Assembly (NCBI RefSeq): GCF_900142515.1
Contig: NZ_FRBC01000005.1
Location: 50,055 to 114,054, forward strand
DNA length: 64,000 nucleotides
Origin: Pseudoselenomonas ruminantium
GTDB lineage: Bacteria; Bacillota; Negativicutes; Selenomonadales; Selenomonadaceae
Reading direction: 5' to 3'
Made by a program: the position numbers and the translations under genes
Shown: positions 45,230-55,558 of the stretch, piece after piece
Position numbering within the stretch: the first letter of the stretch is position 1
Layout of the letters: every line of letters starts with the position of its first letter
Notes under the pieces: model-generated
Databases searched by the model: none
The model's input: the letters and a program-made list of their open reading frames with translations, nothing else
Told to the model about the DNA's origin: nothing

Positions 45230-46507
45230 CTATTTCTTCACGACTTCCGGCTTGGCGCCTTTTTCGATGCATTCTTTGGTGATGATGACCTTCCGGGCTT
45301 CGTCGGATTTCGGGATATCGAACATGACATCGAGCATGATGTCTTCGATGATGCCCTTGAGGGAGCGGGCGCCAGTCTTGCGCTCGATGGCCTTGCGGGC
45401 GACAGCGCGCAGGGCTTCTTCCTGGAATTCGAGTTCCACGTTATCCATGGCCAGAAGTTTCTGGTACTGCTTGACCGGGGCGTTCTTGGGTTCGGTGAGG
45501 ATGCGCAGCAGGGCGTCCTCGTCGAGGGTCTCGAGGGTGCAGATCACCGGCAGGCGGCCGATGATCTCGGGGATGATGCCGTACTGCATCAGGTCTTCCG
45601 GACGGACCTTATGGATGAGTTCGTCGAATTTCGGCTTGTCATCCTTGCCCTGCACTTCGGCACCAAAACCGATGGTGCTGGCTTTTGACAGGCGCTTGGC
45701 AATGACATCGTCAATGCCCACGAAGGCACCGCCGACGATGAAGAGGATGTTCTTCGTGTCCACTTTGATGGTGGGGGCTTCGGGATGCTTGCGCTGGCCG
45801 CGGGAGGTGAACTCCACAACACTGCCTTCGAGCATCTTCAGCAGGGCCTGCTGCACGCCTTCATGGCCCGGGTCAGCGGTGATGGAGTTGTTGGCGCCGG
45901 ACTTGCGGGCAATCTTGTCGAATTCGTCGAGGTAGATGATGCCGTGTTCAGCTTTTTCCACGTCCTTGTCCGCAGCGTAGTAGAGGTTGCGCACGGCGAC
46001 TTCCACGTCTGCACCCACGAAACCGGCTTCCGTCAGGCTGGAAGCGTCCGTTACGGCGAAGGGGATGTCGAGGAGCTTCGAGAGGTGCGACAGCAGGGCT
46101 GTCTTACCGCAGCCGGAGGGGCCGAGCATGATGACGTTGGATTTTTCGATTTCCGTGCCGTCGTCGTTCTGATAGCCGTATTTCATGCGCTTGTAGTGGT
46201 TGTAGACTGCTACCGAGAGGATCTTCTTGGCGCGGTCCTGATTGATGATGTATTCATCGAGATACTGCTTGATGATATGGGGCTTGTTCTTCTTGAGGAT
46301 ATCATCCAGCTCCCCGGCAAAGACCTGCTTTTCATCCTGGATCTGCGCGGCATCGTGTTCTTCGAGGAAGTGGTAGACATCCTTGATGCAGTTGCGGCAG
46401 ATGGCAAAGCCGGTGTTGGGGTCATAGATGGGCAGGTCATACTGGTCGCGGACGTTGATGATCCGTTTGCAGAAGCTGCACTGATGTTGTACTGCTTGAT
46501 TGGCCAT
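45230..46507 (-). CDS. ClpX-family AAA+ unfoldase, divergent and stand-alone
   Basis: A 425-residue ATPase with N-terminal zinc ligands Cys10, Cys13, Cys37 and Cys40, Walker A GPSGCGKT at 129-136, Walker B IIYLDEFDKIA, pore loop AGFVGAD (GYVG in typical ClpX), RGQRKHPE and the ClpP-binding IGFGAE. The core is clearly ClpX, but the Walker region and pore loop differ from the canonical LLIGPTGSGKT and GYVG. It is not next to clpP, tig or lon, as the housekeeping clpX usually is. It may be a second ClpX; without the rest of the genome this cannot be settled. Confidence 0.88.
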   Translation of the reverse strand: MANQAVQHQCSFCKRIINVRDQYDLPIYDPNTGFAICRNCIKDVYHFLEEHDAAQIQDEKQVFAGELDDILKKNKPHIIKQYLDEYIINQDRAKKILSVAVYNHYKRMKYGYQNDDGTEIEKSNVIMLGPSGCGKTALLSHLSKLLDIPFAVTDASSLTEAGFVGADVEVAVRNLYYAADKDVEKAEHGIIYLDEFDKIARKSGANNSITADPGHEGVQQALLKMLEGSVVEFTSRGQRKHPEAPTIKVDTKNILFIVGGAFVGIDDVIAKRLSKASTIGFGAEVQGKDDKPKFDELIHKVRPEDLMQYGIIPEIIGRLPVICTLETLDEDALLRILTEPKNAPVKQYQKLLAMDNVELEFQEEALRAVARKAIERKTGARSLKGIIEDIMLDVMFDIPKSDEARKVIITKECIEKGAKPEVVKK

Positions 46508-46615
46508 GGTTGTGTTTGTTCCTTTCTATATCAAAATCCTTGGTGTTATTTCCGACAGATACTACCATTATCATATAGGTAGGAAATTTTTTCAAGCAAA
46601 TTTTTGTTTCTTTCC

Positions 46616-46792
46616 TTGCATAGCAGCAGCTTGCGTGCTATAATAGTCGGGTACTGGACGTACTGACGTCTGGTTCCAAGTCAAAATTTGACTGGCTTTG
46701 CCCCAAGAGGTAAGCTAGGTCTAAACCAAGCTCGCGCATAGCTTGCTTGTATCAATTCCCAGTTTCGTTGGGGTGAAAGCGAGGTGTAAATA
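46616..46792 (+). promoter_or_regulatory. rpmE promoter and structured leader
   Basis: TTGCAT (46616-46621), 17-bp spacer, TATAAT (46639-46644, preceded by TGC) make a strong promoter. The leader of about 140 nt contains complementary blocks (AAGCTCGCG with AGCTTGCTT; CCCAGTTTCGTTGGG) and may be an L31 autoregulatory leader. Confidence 0.55.
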
Positions 46793-46993
46793 ATGAAACA
46801 GGGTATTCATCCGGAATATTTCGAAGCTACGGTAACCTGCGGTTGCGGCAACACGTTCACCACGGGTTCCACGCAGAAAGAACTGCGCGTCGATGTTTGC
46901 TCCAAGTGCCATCCGTTCTTCACGGGTCGTCAGCGTGACGTACAGGCAGGCGGTCGTATCGAAAAGTTCAACAAGCGTTACGCCAAGAAGTAA
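46793..46993 (+). CDS. rpmE: Ribosomal protein L31 (zinc-binding form)
   Basis: A 66-residue ribosomal protein of the 50S subunit. Cys residues in TCGCGNT and CSKCHPFF form the zinc ribbon of the C+ type. Start MKQGIHPEY is canonical. Strong promoter, long leader and own terminator make it a single-gene unit. Confidence 0.97.
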   Translation: MKQGIHPEYFEATVTCGCGNTFTTGSTQKELRVDVCSKCHPFFTGRQRDVQAGGRIEKFNKRYAKK

Positions 46994-47006
46994 GAAACGT
47001 TATGGT

Positions 47007-47040
47007 AAAGCAGAGCACATTTATGGCTCTGCTTTATTTT
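47007..47040 (+). terminator. Terminator of rpmE
   Basis: A 10-bp stem (47007-47016 with 47026-47035) followed by ATTTT. Confidence 0.85.
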
Positions 47041-47059
47041 GTATAGTTGAGGAAAAATT

Positions 47060-48013
47060 ATGAGTAAGAAATTGATGGTGGGCGGTCAGGCCGTTATCGA
47101 AGGGGTCATGATGCGGGGGCCGAAGCTTACGGCTACTGCCGTGCGTGATCCGCAGGGGAAAATCCAGGTCGAGACCAAGCCCGTGAATTCCATTAGCGAT
47201 AGATTCCCGATTTTGAAGAAGCCCTTCCTGCGGGGCTCGGTGTCTCTGATCGAGTCTTTGGTCATCGGCATGAAGTCCTTGTCCTATTCGGCCAGGATGG
47301 CAGGCGAAGAGGATGAGCAGCTCTCGGACAAGGAAATGGCAGGCACGATTGTCTTTGCCTTGGTGCTGGCCAGTGTGCTGTTCATTGCCATCCCGACATT
47401 CGGGGCGAAATGGCTGCATGGGGCCACGGAAGATCCGATGGTCTTGAACCTGCTGGAAGGCGGCCTGCGGCTGGTGATTTTCCTGCTGTATATCTGGGGC
47501 ATCTCCCGCATGAAGGACATCCGGCGGGTGTTCCAGTATCATGGAGCGGAGCATAAGACGATTTTCTGCTATGAGGCAGGCCTGCCGCTGACGGTGGAGA
47601 ACGTGCAGAAGTTCCCGCGCCTGCATCCGCGCTGTGGCACGAACTTCCTGCTGATCGTCATGCTCGTGTCCATCTTCGTGTTTGCGTTCTTGGGCTGGCC
47701 TTCGCTCTGGGAGCGCATTGCCAGCCGCATCCTGCTGCTGCCGGTGGTGGCGGGTATCTCCTATGAGATTATCCGTCTGGCGGGCCGCAGTGAGAACAGC
47801 ATCATCCAGACGGCCATCAGGCCGGGACTCTGGCTGCAGTATCTGACCACCCGTCCGCCTGAGGATGAGATGGTGGAAGTGGCGATTGAATCCCTGAAGG
47901 CGGTACTGCCGGAAGAGGAGATCGTGGCTGGCACGCCGGATTATATCAACAAAGCAAGTGAGGAAGCGGCCCCGGCGGAGAGTGCTCCCGTGGCGGCTGC
48001 TGTTACGGAATAA
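47060..48013 (+). CDS. DUF1385 membrane protein (YqhQ-like)
   Basis: A 317-residue integral membrane protein. The N-terminal [14 protein letters not shown] is the family signature, followed by four or so hydrophobic segments and [13 protein letters not shown] and [10 protein letters not shown] in the middle, where conserved Cys, His and Glu suggest a metal site. The biochemical role of the family is unknown. It lies 16 bp before prfA, a gene order kept widely in Firmicutes. The tail after residue 295 is Ala/Pro/Glu-rich. Confidence 0.9.
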   Translation: MSKKLMVGGQAVIEGVMMRGPKLTATAVRDPQGKIQVETKPVNSISDRFPILKKPFLRGSVSLIESLVIGMKSLSYSARMAGEEDEQLSDKEMAGTIVFALVLASVLFIAIPTFGAKWLHGATEDPMVLNLLEGGLRLVIFLLYIWGISRMKDIRRVFQYHGAEHKTIFCYEAGLPLTVENVQKFPRLHPRCGTNFLLIVMLVSIFVFAFLGWPSLWERIASRILLLPVVAGISYEIIRLAGRSENSIIQTAIRPGLWLQYLTTRPPEDEMVEVAIESLKAVLPEEEIVAGTPDYINKASEEAAPAESAPVAAAVTE

Positions 48014-48029
48014 ATTTGAGGTGAAATCA

Positions 48030-49097
48030 GTGCTGGAAAAACTCCAAGCCGTTGAAGATAAATTTTTAGAGCTGGAATCGCTGATCAGCGACCCCGATGT
48101 GATTGCAGACATGAGCCGCTGGCAGAAGTACAGCAAGGAGCATGCAAGCCTGGTGCCTATCGTGGAAAAGTTCCGGGAGTACAAAGAAGTGGTCAAGGGC
48201 ATCGAGGAAGCCCGGGCCATGTTCGAGGAATCCCTGGATGATGAGATGCGCAAATTCGTCGAGGAAGAGCTGAGCGAACTGAAAGCGCAGAAAGAAGTCC
48301 TGGACGGGGAACTGCCCATCCTGCTGCTGCCCAAGGACCCCAATGACGACAAGAACGTCATCGTGGAGATCCGCGGCGGTGTCGGCGGCGAGGAAGCGGC
48401 ATTGTTCGCGGGCGACCTTTTCCGCATGTACGGCCGCTATGTGGAAAAGCAGGGCTGGAAGATGGAAATCATCGACGCGAATCCCACGGAGCTGGGCGGC
48501 TACAAGGAAATCTCCTTTATGGTCACGGGCTTTGGCGCATACAGCAAGCTCAAATATGAGAGCGGCACCCATCGCGTGCAGCGTGTGCCGGCAACGGAAT
48601 CGGGCGGGCGCATCCATACCTCGGCGGTGACGGTGGCGGTACTGCCTGAAGCAGAAGATGTGGACGTGGCCATCGACCCCAAGGACCTGCATATCGACCT
48701 TTACTGTGCATCCGGCGCGGGCGGCCAGCATGTCAACCGCACGGAAAGTGCCATCCGCATCACCCATATCCCCACGGGGATCGTGGTGCAGTGTCAGGAT
48801 GAGCGCTCCCAGCTCAAGAACAAGGACAAGGCCATGAAGGTGCTGCGGGCAAGGCTCATGGACAAGGCACAGCAGGAGCAGATGGACAGCATCTCGGCTG
48901 ACCGCAAGAGCCAGGTGGGCAGCGGTGACCGCAGTGAGCGCATCCGCACCTATAACTTCCCGCAGGGGCGCGTGACCGACCATCGCATCGGTTTGACGCT
49001 CCATCGCATTGATGCAGTCCTGGCGGGCGACCTCGACGAGATCCTGAATGCCCTGATCACCGCAGATCAGGCAGAGCGTCTGAAGCAGGTGAAATGA
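48030..49097 (+). CDS. prfA: Peptide chain release factor 1
   Basis: Recognises UAA and UAG stop codons. The 355-residue protein has the codon-reading PAT motif (RVPATES) and the catalytic GGQ (SGAGGQHVN). PAT rather than SPF separates RF1 from RF2. The start is GTG 48030, after GAGGTG; the frame is open upstream into the DUF1385 gene but the homology begins at [12 protein letters not shown]. prmC overlaps its stop by 4 nt. Confidence 0.96.
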   Translation: MLEKLQAVEDKFLELESLISDPDVIADMSRWQKYSKEHASLVPIVEKFREYKEVVKGIEEARAMFEESLDDEMRKFVEEELSELKAQKEVLDGELPILLLPKDPNDDKNVIVEIRGGVGGEEAALFAGDLFRMYGRYVEKQGWKMEIIDANPTELGGYKEISFMVTGFGAYSKLKYESGTHRVQRVPATESGGRIHTSAVTVAVLPEAEDVDVAIDPKDLHIDLYCASGAGGQHVNRTESAIRITHIPTGIVVQCQDERSQLKNKDKAMKVLRARLMDKAQQEQMDSISADRKSQVGSGDRSERIRTYNFPQGRVTDHRIGLTLHRIDAVLAGDLDEILNALITADQAERLKQVK

Positions 49098-49972
49098 TGG
49101 CAGGAAATGAAGTATGGACAATCGGCCGCATCCTCAAGTGGACGGAAGATTATTTTGCCCAGAAGGGCATTGAGAATCCGCGGCTCGATGCAGAGGTTCT
49201 GTTGAGTCATGTCCTCCAGAAACAGCGCATCTATCTCTATGTGCATTTTGACGAACCCTTGCAGGCCGCAGAACTGGCTGCTTTCCGCGAGATGATCAAA
49301 AAGCGCATCGCGCATGTGCCGGTGGCCTATATCCTGGGCGAAAAGGAATTCATGGGCCTGGTCTTCAAGGTGACGGAGGATACGCTCGTGCCTCGGCCCG
49401 ATACGGAAATCCTCGTGCAGGCAGGCGTTGACCGCCTGCGGCAGCTCGGCACGGAAAATCCCCGCATTGCCGATATCGGTACGGGCACGGGGGCCGTGGG
49501 GCTCAGCGTGCTGCATTTTGTTCAGGATGCTGCTCTGGACACGGTGGATATTTCCCCGGCGGCGCGGGCGGTGGCCGAAGAAAATGCGGCCTCGCTGGAA
49601 CTGAACGAACGGGCGCATTTCTTCACGGGCGATTTGCTGGCACCCTTGCAGGGCAATACCTATACGGCCATCCTCTCCAATCCGCCCTATATCCCGGCGA
49701 AGGACATCGAGGGACTGTCGGCGGACGTGCGTACCAGTGAACCGCATACCGCGCTGGATGGCGGCGAGGACGGGCTGGATTTCTACCGCAGATTGTGCGC
49801 TGAGGCACCTGCCATGCTGGAGGCGGGCGGTTTTATGGCCTTTGAGGTGGGTATTGAACAGGCCGGGGACGTAGCGGAACTGGCCGAGAAGAACCCGCTG
49901 ATTTCCCGCACGGAAATCCTGAAGGACTACGCCGGCATTGAGCGGGTAGTAGTGGCTTGGAAAGAGGCATAA
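49094..49972 (+). CDS. prmC: Release factor glutamine methyltransferase
   Basis: Methylates the Gln of the GGQ motif in release factors using S-adenosylmethionine. The 292 residues consist of an N-terminal helical domain and a Rossmann methyltransferase domain with [13 protein letters not shown] and the active-site NPPYIP. It overlaps prfA, the gene for its substrate. Either ATG 49094 or 49097 may be used. Confidence 0.95.
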   Translation: MMAGNEVWTIGRILKWTEDYFAQKGIENPRLDAEVLLSHVLQKQRIYLYVHFDEPLQAAELAAFREMIKKRIAHVPVAYILGEKEFMGLVFKVTEDTLVPRPDTEILVQAGVDRLRQLGTENPRIADIGTGTGAVGLSVLHFVQDAALDTVDISPAARAVAEENAASLELNERAHFFTGDLLAPLQGNTYTAILSNPPYIPAKDIEGLSADVRTSEPHTALDGGEDGLDFYRRLCAEAPAMLEAGGFMAFEVGIEQAGDVAELAEKNPLISRTEILKDYAGIERVVVAWKEA

Positions 49973-49978
49973 AAAATC

Positions 49979-51040
49979 ATGCAGACAAGATGTATAAAAA
50001 TCGATAATATCACAGCAGGCAAAGAAGCGCTTCATTTCGCCGGTGAGCTTATCCGCAAGGGAGAAGTGGTGGCTTTCCCAACGGAGACGGTCTATGGACT
50101 GGGGGCCAACGGCCTGGATGCCGCAGCTTGCCGGAAAATCTATCAGGCCAAGGGACGCCCTTCGGACAATCCCCTGATTCTCCATGTGTCCAACCGCTCC
50201 ATGATTGACCAGATTGCAGCCAGGATTCCGGAAAAGGCGGAAAAGCTGATTGCGGCGTTCTGCCCCGGCCCGATTACCCTGATCTTGCCGCGGAAAGGCA
50301 TTGTGCCGGAGCAGATTACCGGCGGCCTGTCTACCGTGGGCGTCAGGATGCCGGAACATGATGTGGCCAGAGCTTTGATTGCCGCAGCTGGTGTGCCCAT
50401 TGCGGCTCCGTCGGCCAATATCTCGGGTCGTCCCAGCCCCACGACCGCAGAATCCGTGCTCGTGGATATGGAGGGCAAGATTCCCATGATCCTCGATGGC
50501 GGCGCCTGTGATTTCGGTGTGGAGTCCACCATTGTCGATGCCACGGGCGAACAGGCCGTTATCCTGCGCCCCGGCGCGATTACGAAGGAAATGCTCGAAG
50601 AAGTGCTGGGCGAGGGCAGTGTCGTGATTGACCCCGCTTTGGTCGGTGCAGATTCCGTCCCCAAGGCACCGGGCATGAAATACACCCATTACGCCCCCAA
50701 AGCGCCTCTGACCCTGATCGAGGGCATGCCTACCCGCATGGTGCGGGCCTTCCGCCGGGAAATCGAACGTTTGCAGGCGGAAGGACACAATGTGGGTGTG
50801 CTGGCCAGTCAGGAAGTCATTGCGGAACTTCACGACTTAATGCCGGCGGAAATGCTGGTGCCATATGGCCGGCAGGGCAATCTGCCCGCCATCGCCGCCA
50901 ATATCTACGAAGGCCTGCGCAGCTTCGACGACAAGGAAGCGGATATGCTGCTGGGAGAAGGCACCACCAGCGAAGGCCTGGGGCTGGCCATCATGAACCG
51001 GCTCCACAAGGCCAGCGGGTTCCGGACGATACAGGCTTAA
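49979..51040 (+). CDS. tsaC: L-threonylcarbamoyladenylate synthase (Sua5/YwlC type)
   Basis: Makes threonylcarbamoyl-AMP for t6A37 modification of tRNAs reading ANN codons. The 353-residue protein has the YrdC domain (VVAFPTETVYGLGAN, KGRPSDNPLILH, PSANISGRPSPTT) and the extra C-terminal Sua5 domain joined by a linker (KAPGMKYTHYAPKAPL), so it is the long Sua5 form. It lies 6 bp after prmC in the translation operon. Confidence 0.94.
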   Translation: MQTRCIKIDNITAGKEALHFAGELIRKGEVVAFPTETVYGLGANGLDAAACRKIYQAKGRPSDNPLILHVSNRSMIDQIAARIPEKAEKLIAAFCPGPITLILPRKGIVPEQITGGLSTVGVRMPEHDVARALIAAAGVPIAAPSANISGRPSPTTAESVLVDMEGKIPMILDGGACDFGVESTIVDATGEQAVILRPGAITKEMLEEVLGEGSVVIDPALVGADSVPKAPGMKYTHYAPKAPLTLIEGMPTRMVRAFRREIERLQAEGHNVGVLASQEVIAELHDLMPAEMLVPYGRQGNLPAIAANIYEGLRSFDDKEADMLLGEGTTSEGLGLAIMNRLHKASGFRTIQA

Positions 51041-51105
51041 ATTTCTGCAATGAACGTTTTTGACAGAAGAGACGTATGTTGACGAATGGGAACGCTTGAC
51101 GGATA

Positions 51106-51144
51106 AAAAAGGCCTCCGTGCGGTATGTGCACGGAGGCTTTTTT
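51106..51144 (+). terminator. Terminator of the prfA-prmC-tsaC operon
   Basis: A perfect 10-bp stem (51112-51121 with 51129-51138) followed by TTTTTT. Confidence 0.9.
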
Positions 51145-51163
51145 CGCTGGCAGAAGAACCTAA

Positions 51164-51272
51164 GAAAAAAGCCACCCTCGACCAAAAGGATGGCTTTTTA
51201 TTGTCCGAATAGCGGACCCCTGCGTCGCAGGCAGTCAACCTGCAACGCTGTTAGCTATGAAATATTTACCTT
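51164..51272 (-). ncRNA. Candidate divergent antisense RNA (antitoxin) to the 29-residue peptide
   Basis: A minus-strand extended -10 (TGC TACAAT, plus positions 51279-51287) would start an RNA near 51272 that ends at the T-rich hairpin 51166-51199. Its first 25 nt are the complement of 51250-51270, a near-copy of the ribosome-site and start-codon region of the peptide gene (51345-51366). It could therefore pair with and block that mRNA. No transcript data are available. Confidence 0.5.
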
Positions 51273-51305
51273 AACTGTATTGTAGCACACTGTAGCAGAA
51301 AATGC

Positions 51306-51311
51306 TATAAT
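51306..51311 (+). promoter_or_regulatory. Extended -10 of the 29-residue peptide gene
   Basis: TGC followed by TATAAT at 51306-51311. Its start site is divergent from the antisense promoter about 25 bp to the left. Confidence 0.6.
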
Positions 51312-51352
51312 AATTTTGCTGTGCGCCTCTCAGCGGAAGGGAGGTTAAGCTA

Positions 51353-51442
51353 ATGAAATATTTACCCCTGTTGCGTGACTTCCTGCTTTCTCTGATTGCA
51401 GGATTGGTAGCCAACTATCTGTTTACCGTGCTGGTGAAATAA
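51353..51442 (+). CDS. 29-residue hydrophobic peptide, candidate type I toxin
   Basis: Reads MKYLPLLRDFLLSLIAGLVA and then NYLFTVLVK: a single membrane-length segment with a terminal Lys. GGGAGG ends 8 nt before the ATG. A dedicated promoter, a strong terminator (51492-51522), and a repeated copy of its start region 96 bp upstream on a divergent RNA all argue that the frame is real. It does not resemble the other two small peptides in sequence. Confidence 0.6.
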   Translation: MKYLPLLRDFLLSLIAGLVANYLFTVLVK

Positions 51443-51491
51443 GCACAGCCACCAGTAAAGTACCTCGGGCAAAAGTCAGCCGTAGAGGGAG

Positions 51492-51522
51492 AAAGGCCGT
51501 CCAAGACCAATGGACGGCCTTT
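51492..51522. terminator. Bidirectional terminator
   Basis: A perfect 12-bp stem (51492-51503 with 51511-51522), A-rich on one side and T-rich on the other, between the 29-residue peptide gene and the phospho-beta-glucosidase gene. Confidence 0.85.
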
Positions 51523-51530
51523 CGCTTGTA

Positions 51531-52994
<1,464 letters not shown>

Positions 52995-53003
52995 TCAGGT
53001 TTA

Positions 53004-53306
53004 TCAGGCATTCATTTTTTCCTGCGCGAATTTGAGGACGCCGGCACCGTCCATGCGGCCGTACATGCGCATGTCGATGGCTTCCACAGGAATGCCCGGC
53101 AGCAGTTCTGCTATCTTGCCTTTCTGGAAACGCACCTGCGGGCCTAAGAGAATCACATCCGAACCGGCTGCCTTTTCCTTGGCCTCAGAGGTGGGATAAG
53201 CGGCAATCTCGCATTCAAAGTTTTCGGCAGCGGCGGCTTTCTGCATGGCCTTGACCAGCATGCTGGTGCTCATGCCTGCGGCGCAGAGAAGTGTGATTTT
53301 TTTCAT
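53004..53306 (-). CDS. PTS lactose/cellobiose-family EIIB component
   Basis: A 100-residue cytosolic phosphotransfer protein. Cys8 in LLCAAGMSTSMLV is the phosphorylation site of the lactose/cellobiose class. It should phosphorylate an incoming beta-glucoside together with EIIA and EIIC, neither of which is in the window, so it depends on partners elsewhere. It is first gene of the operon with bglA. Confidence 0.92.
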   Translation of the reverse strand: MKKITLLCAAGMSTSMLVKAMQKAAAAENFECEIAAYPTSEAKEKAAGSDVILLGPQVRFQKGKIAELLPGIPVEAIDMRMYGRMDGAGVLKFAQEKMNA

Positions 53307-53353
53307 AAACGGTCATCCTTTCTATAAATGCAGCCTGGCTTTAAGATACTCTT

Positions 53354-53382
53354 ACTATAGCATCCTATGTGTGGCGGTTCAA
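53354..53382 (-). promoter_or_regulatory. Promoter of the EIIB-bglA operon
   Basis: Minus-strand TTGAAC (53377-53382), 17-bp spacer, TATAGT (53354-53359). Confidence 0.75.
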
Positions 53383-53424
53383 TAGATTCAGACAATTGCG
53401 GGGGATTGTTTCAGAAAAAGACAG

Positions 53425-53460
53425 AAAAAAACGGAACGCATGAAACGGCGTTCCGTTTGT
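53425..53460 (-). terminator. Terminator of the rpiR-type gene
   Basis: AAACGGAACGC and GCGTTCCGTTT form a perfect 11-bp stem. On the minus strand it is followed by a T-run. Confidence 0.85.
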
Positions 53461-53473
53461 TATGGCTTAGGAT

Positions 53474-54337
53474 TCACCAGAGTCGGTCTTTGTCTTCGGC
53501 ATGTCCCAGATAATTCTCGAATTCCTGATAGGATTTTTCCACTTCGGTGAAGTGCTGGGACAGGATGATGCTGACCAGGACGTCGAAGTAGTAGCGGACG
53601 CCCACGCTGAAGATATTGCCGCCCAGATCCAGATAATCTACGGTGTTGGCCACGTAGAGGAATTCGTCACAGAGCTGGGCCAGCTCCGTCTGGCCGCTGG
53701 TGGACAGCAGCACGGTCTTTACTCCGCGGTCCCTGAGGAGCTTGGCGGTGCGGATGAGGCGCTGGTTGATGCCTGAACGGCTGATCAGGAAGGCCAGATG
53801 GCTCTGGTCGGAGCAGAGGGCGGCAGAAAGCTGGCTGTTCAAGGAATTGTGGGCCACGGCGGTGCGCTGGATCTGCAGGAAATTGTAGACGGCCATCTGC
53901 GCCAGGGAATAATTCTGGTCATAGGCGTAGATATCAATGATGTTGGCTGCATCCAGCAGGGCGGCAATGCGTTCCAGTTGCTGCAGGTCCATCTCGTTCT
54001 TGGTCTCTTCAATCGCTTCGACTTCCAGTTGCGCAAGCTTGCGCACGATATCCGAGGTGGTATCCTTGCCGGTGATGGGACGGTGCATGATATGAGCACC
54101 GCAGGGCAGTGTCCGGTTGATTTCGCTGGTGAATTTGATTTTGAATTCATTATAACCTTTCAGCCCTAATTTCTGGCACAAGCGGAAGATGCCGGCGGGG
54201 CTGGTATAGGTCTTTTCTGCCAGCTCCCGGGTGGTCATTTCCGCGATTTGGGCGGGATGGGCCAGGATGTAATCTACAATAGCCGCTTCCGTGCAGGAAA
54301 AACGCTCCTTTTCCTGCATGGCCTTCAGCAAACGCAT
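53474..54337 (-). CDS. RpiR/MurR-family transcriptional regulator
   Basis: A 287-residue sugar-phosphate-responsive regulator. The N-terminal helix-turn-helix (residues 1-75: MTTRELAEKTYTSPAGIFRL) is followed by a SIS domain (about 115-250: IIDIYAYDQN, FLISRSGINQRLI, VLLSTSG). It lies next to the phospho-beta-glucosidase operon and is very likely its regulator, sensing a phosphorylated sugar. An extended -10 (TGC TATAAT, plus 54372-54377) precedes it. Confidence 0.88.
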   Translation of the reverse strand: MRLLKAMQEKERFSCTEAAIVDYILAHPAQIAEMTTRELAEKTYTSPAGIFRLCQKLGLKGYNEFKIKFTSEINRTLPCGAHIMHRPITGKDTTSDIVRKLAQLEVEAIEETKNEMDLQQLERIAALLDAANIIDIYAYDQNYSLAQMAVYNFLQIQRTAVAHNSLNSQLSAALCSDQSHLAFLISRSGINQRLIRTAKLLRDRGVKTVLLSTSGQTELAQLCDEFLYVANTVDYLDLGGNIFSVGVRYYFDVLVSIILSQHFTEVEKSYQEFENYLGHAEDKDRLW

Positions 54338-54412
54338 AAACCTTCCCCTTTCGCAATCTGTTCATACCGACATTATAGCATAATGAGCAGGGGGAATGGC
54401 AATTCACGCCGC

Positions 54413-55429
54413 TTATTTTTTGAGATAGCCCTCGATATACTGCAGGGGAATTTCCATATAGGTGCAGAAGCCGCTAGGGGCGTCATCGAGGGGGAAGGTG
54501 CCGATTTCGTAAGCATGGTTGAGGATGTTGGGGGGAGTCTTGGATTGGGCGATCAAGGTGTTTTCATCGGGATAAGTAGTATCAATGCCCATAATTCTTT
54601 CCGTCAGACTGCGCAGGGCATCCAGCCATGCTACCTGCTTGGCGGCTATCTTAGCCTTGGTGACAGTGGCGGCAGTGGAAGGCGCGAGGCCGATCCCGTT
54701 GAAAATCATAACATGGCGTTCCAGATCGATAATGGCAGAACTCGTTTCTTGGTTAAATTTTTCGTCCAGCTGCGTTCTTTCTGCTGGCGTGATTTTCCTG
54801 GCCGCGACATCATTTCGCACACGTTCAGAACCGGTCCAGTTGGTGGGATAGATGATATTTTGAATGTTGTCCGTTTCTACATAGCTTACGTCTTTTATAA
54901 CCGTGTGGCTTTCAAAGGCTGGTGGTGTGTTTTCCAAGACGGCTTTCATGATGTAGATTTCCCGGATGGTATTGGTTTCCCCCTTATAAGCACAAAATTC
55001 AACCGTCAGCCCACCGTCATTTACCAGCCGCTCAATCTCGGTCTGGCTGTGTTTTTGGCGGGCAAGCTCGATGGCGCGGTTTACATAGGGCAGGGCCTTG
55101 CTTCTGTCCGGCAGGTCGTAGGTGTAGATGCTGCCCAGCTGGGCGCAGATTTCCAGAGCCAGTTCCGGGGCGGGATTGGTCTGCAGCAGGCTCTGCCCAT
55201 AATTGATGGCATTTTGTAATTCCTGTCGGTCCCGGTATTTCAGCATCGTATCCTGAAATGCATTGACGTTGGTGAGCTGTGCCCCGCCTTGTTCCTGCTG
55301 GGCAGCCGCAAGCAGGGAGATATTGGCCGGCGTTTCCGCATGGCAGGCCAGTGGATTGGTTACGCCAACCATTGCGGCAAGACCGGCACCGATCATAAAG
55401 CGGGCGGAGTTGTTCGGGATGAATTGCAT
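54413..55429 (-). CDS. Exported protein of unknown function with TPR-like region
   Basis: A 338-residue protein with a signal peptide (MQFIPNNSARFMIGAGLA to CHAE). Residues 60-140 are helical with tetratricopeptide-like spacing (ALEICAQLGSIYTYDLPDRSKALPYVNRAIELARQK). The remainder is mixed and unrecognised. The start is ATG 55429 with AAGGAAG upstream; upstream frame has no RBS. It stands alone between the regulator and flagellin. Confidence 0.75.
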   Translation of the reverse strand: MQFIPNNSARFMIGAGLAAMVGVTNPLACHAETPANISLLAAAQQEQGGAQLTNVNAFQDTMLKYRDRQELQNAINYGQSLLQTNPAPELALEICAQLGSIYTYDLPDRSKALPYVNRAIELARQKHSQTEIERLVNDGGLTVEFCAYKGETNTIREIYIMKAVLENTPPAFESHTVIKDVSYVETDNIQNIIYPTNWTGSERVRNDVAARKITPAERTQLDEKFNQETSSAIIDLERHVMIFNGIGLAPSTAATVTKAKIAAKQVAWLDALRSLTERIMGIDTTYPDENTLIAQSKTPPNILNHAYEIGTFPLDDAPSGFCTYMEIPLQYIEGYLKK

Positions 55430-55558
55430 AGAAGAACTTCCTTTCGTAGTCAATAGTGAAAAAACAACACAAAAGAATTCGGCAGAAAGGAATGTTTTTC
55501 CTGCATAGGACGTGTTGAAAAACGCCGCTTGCACCCCGGATTGTGTTGAAAAAATGCT

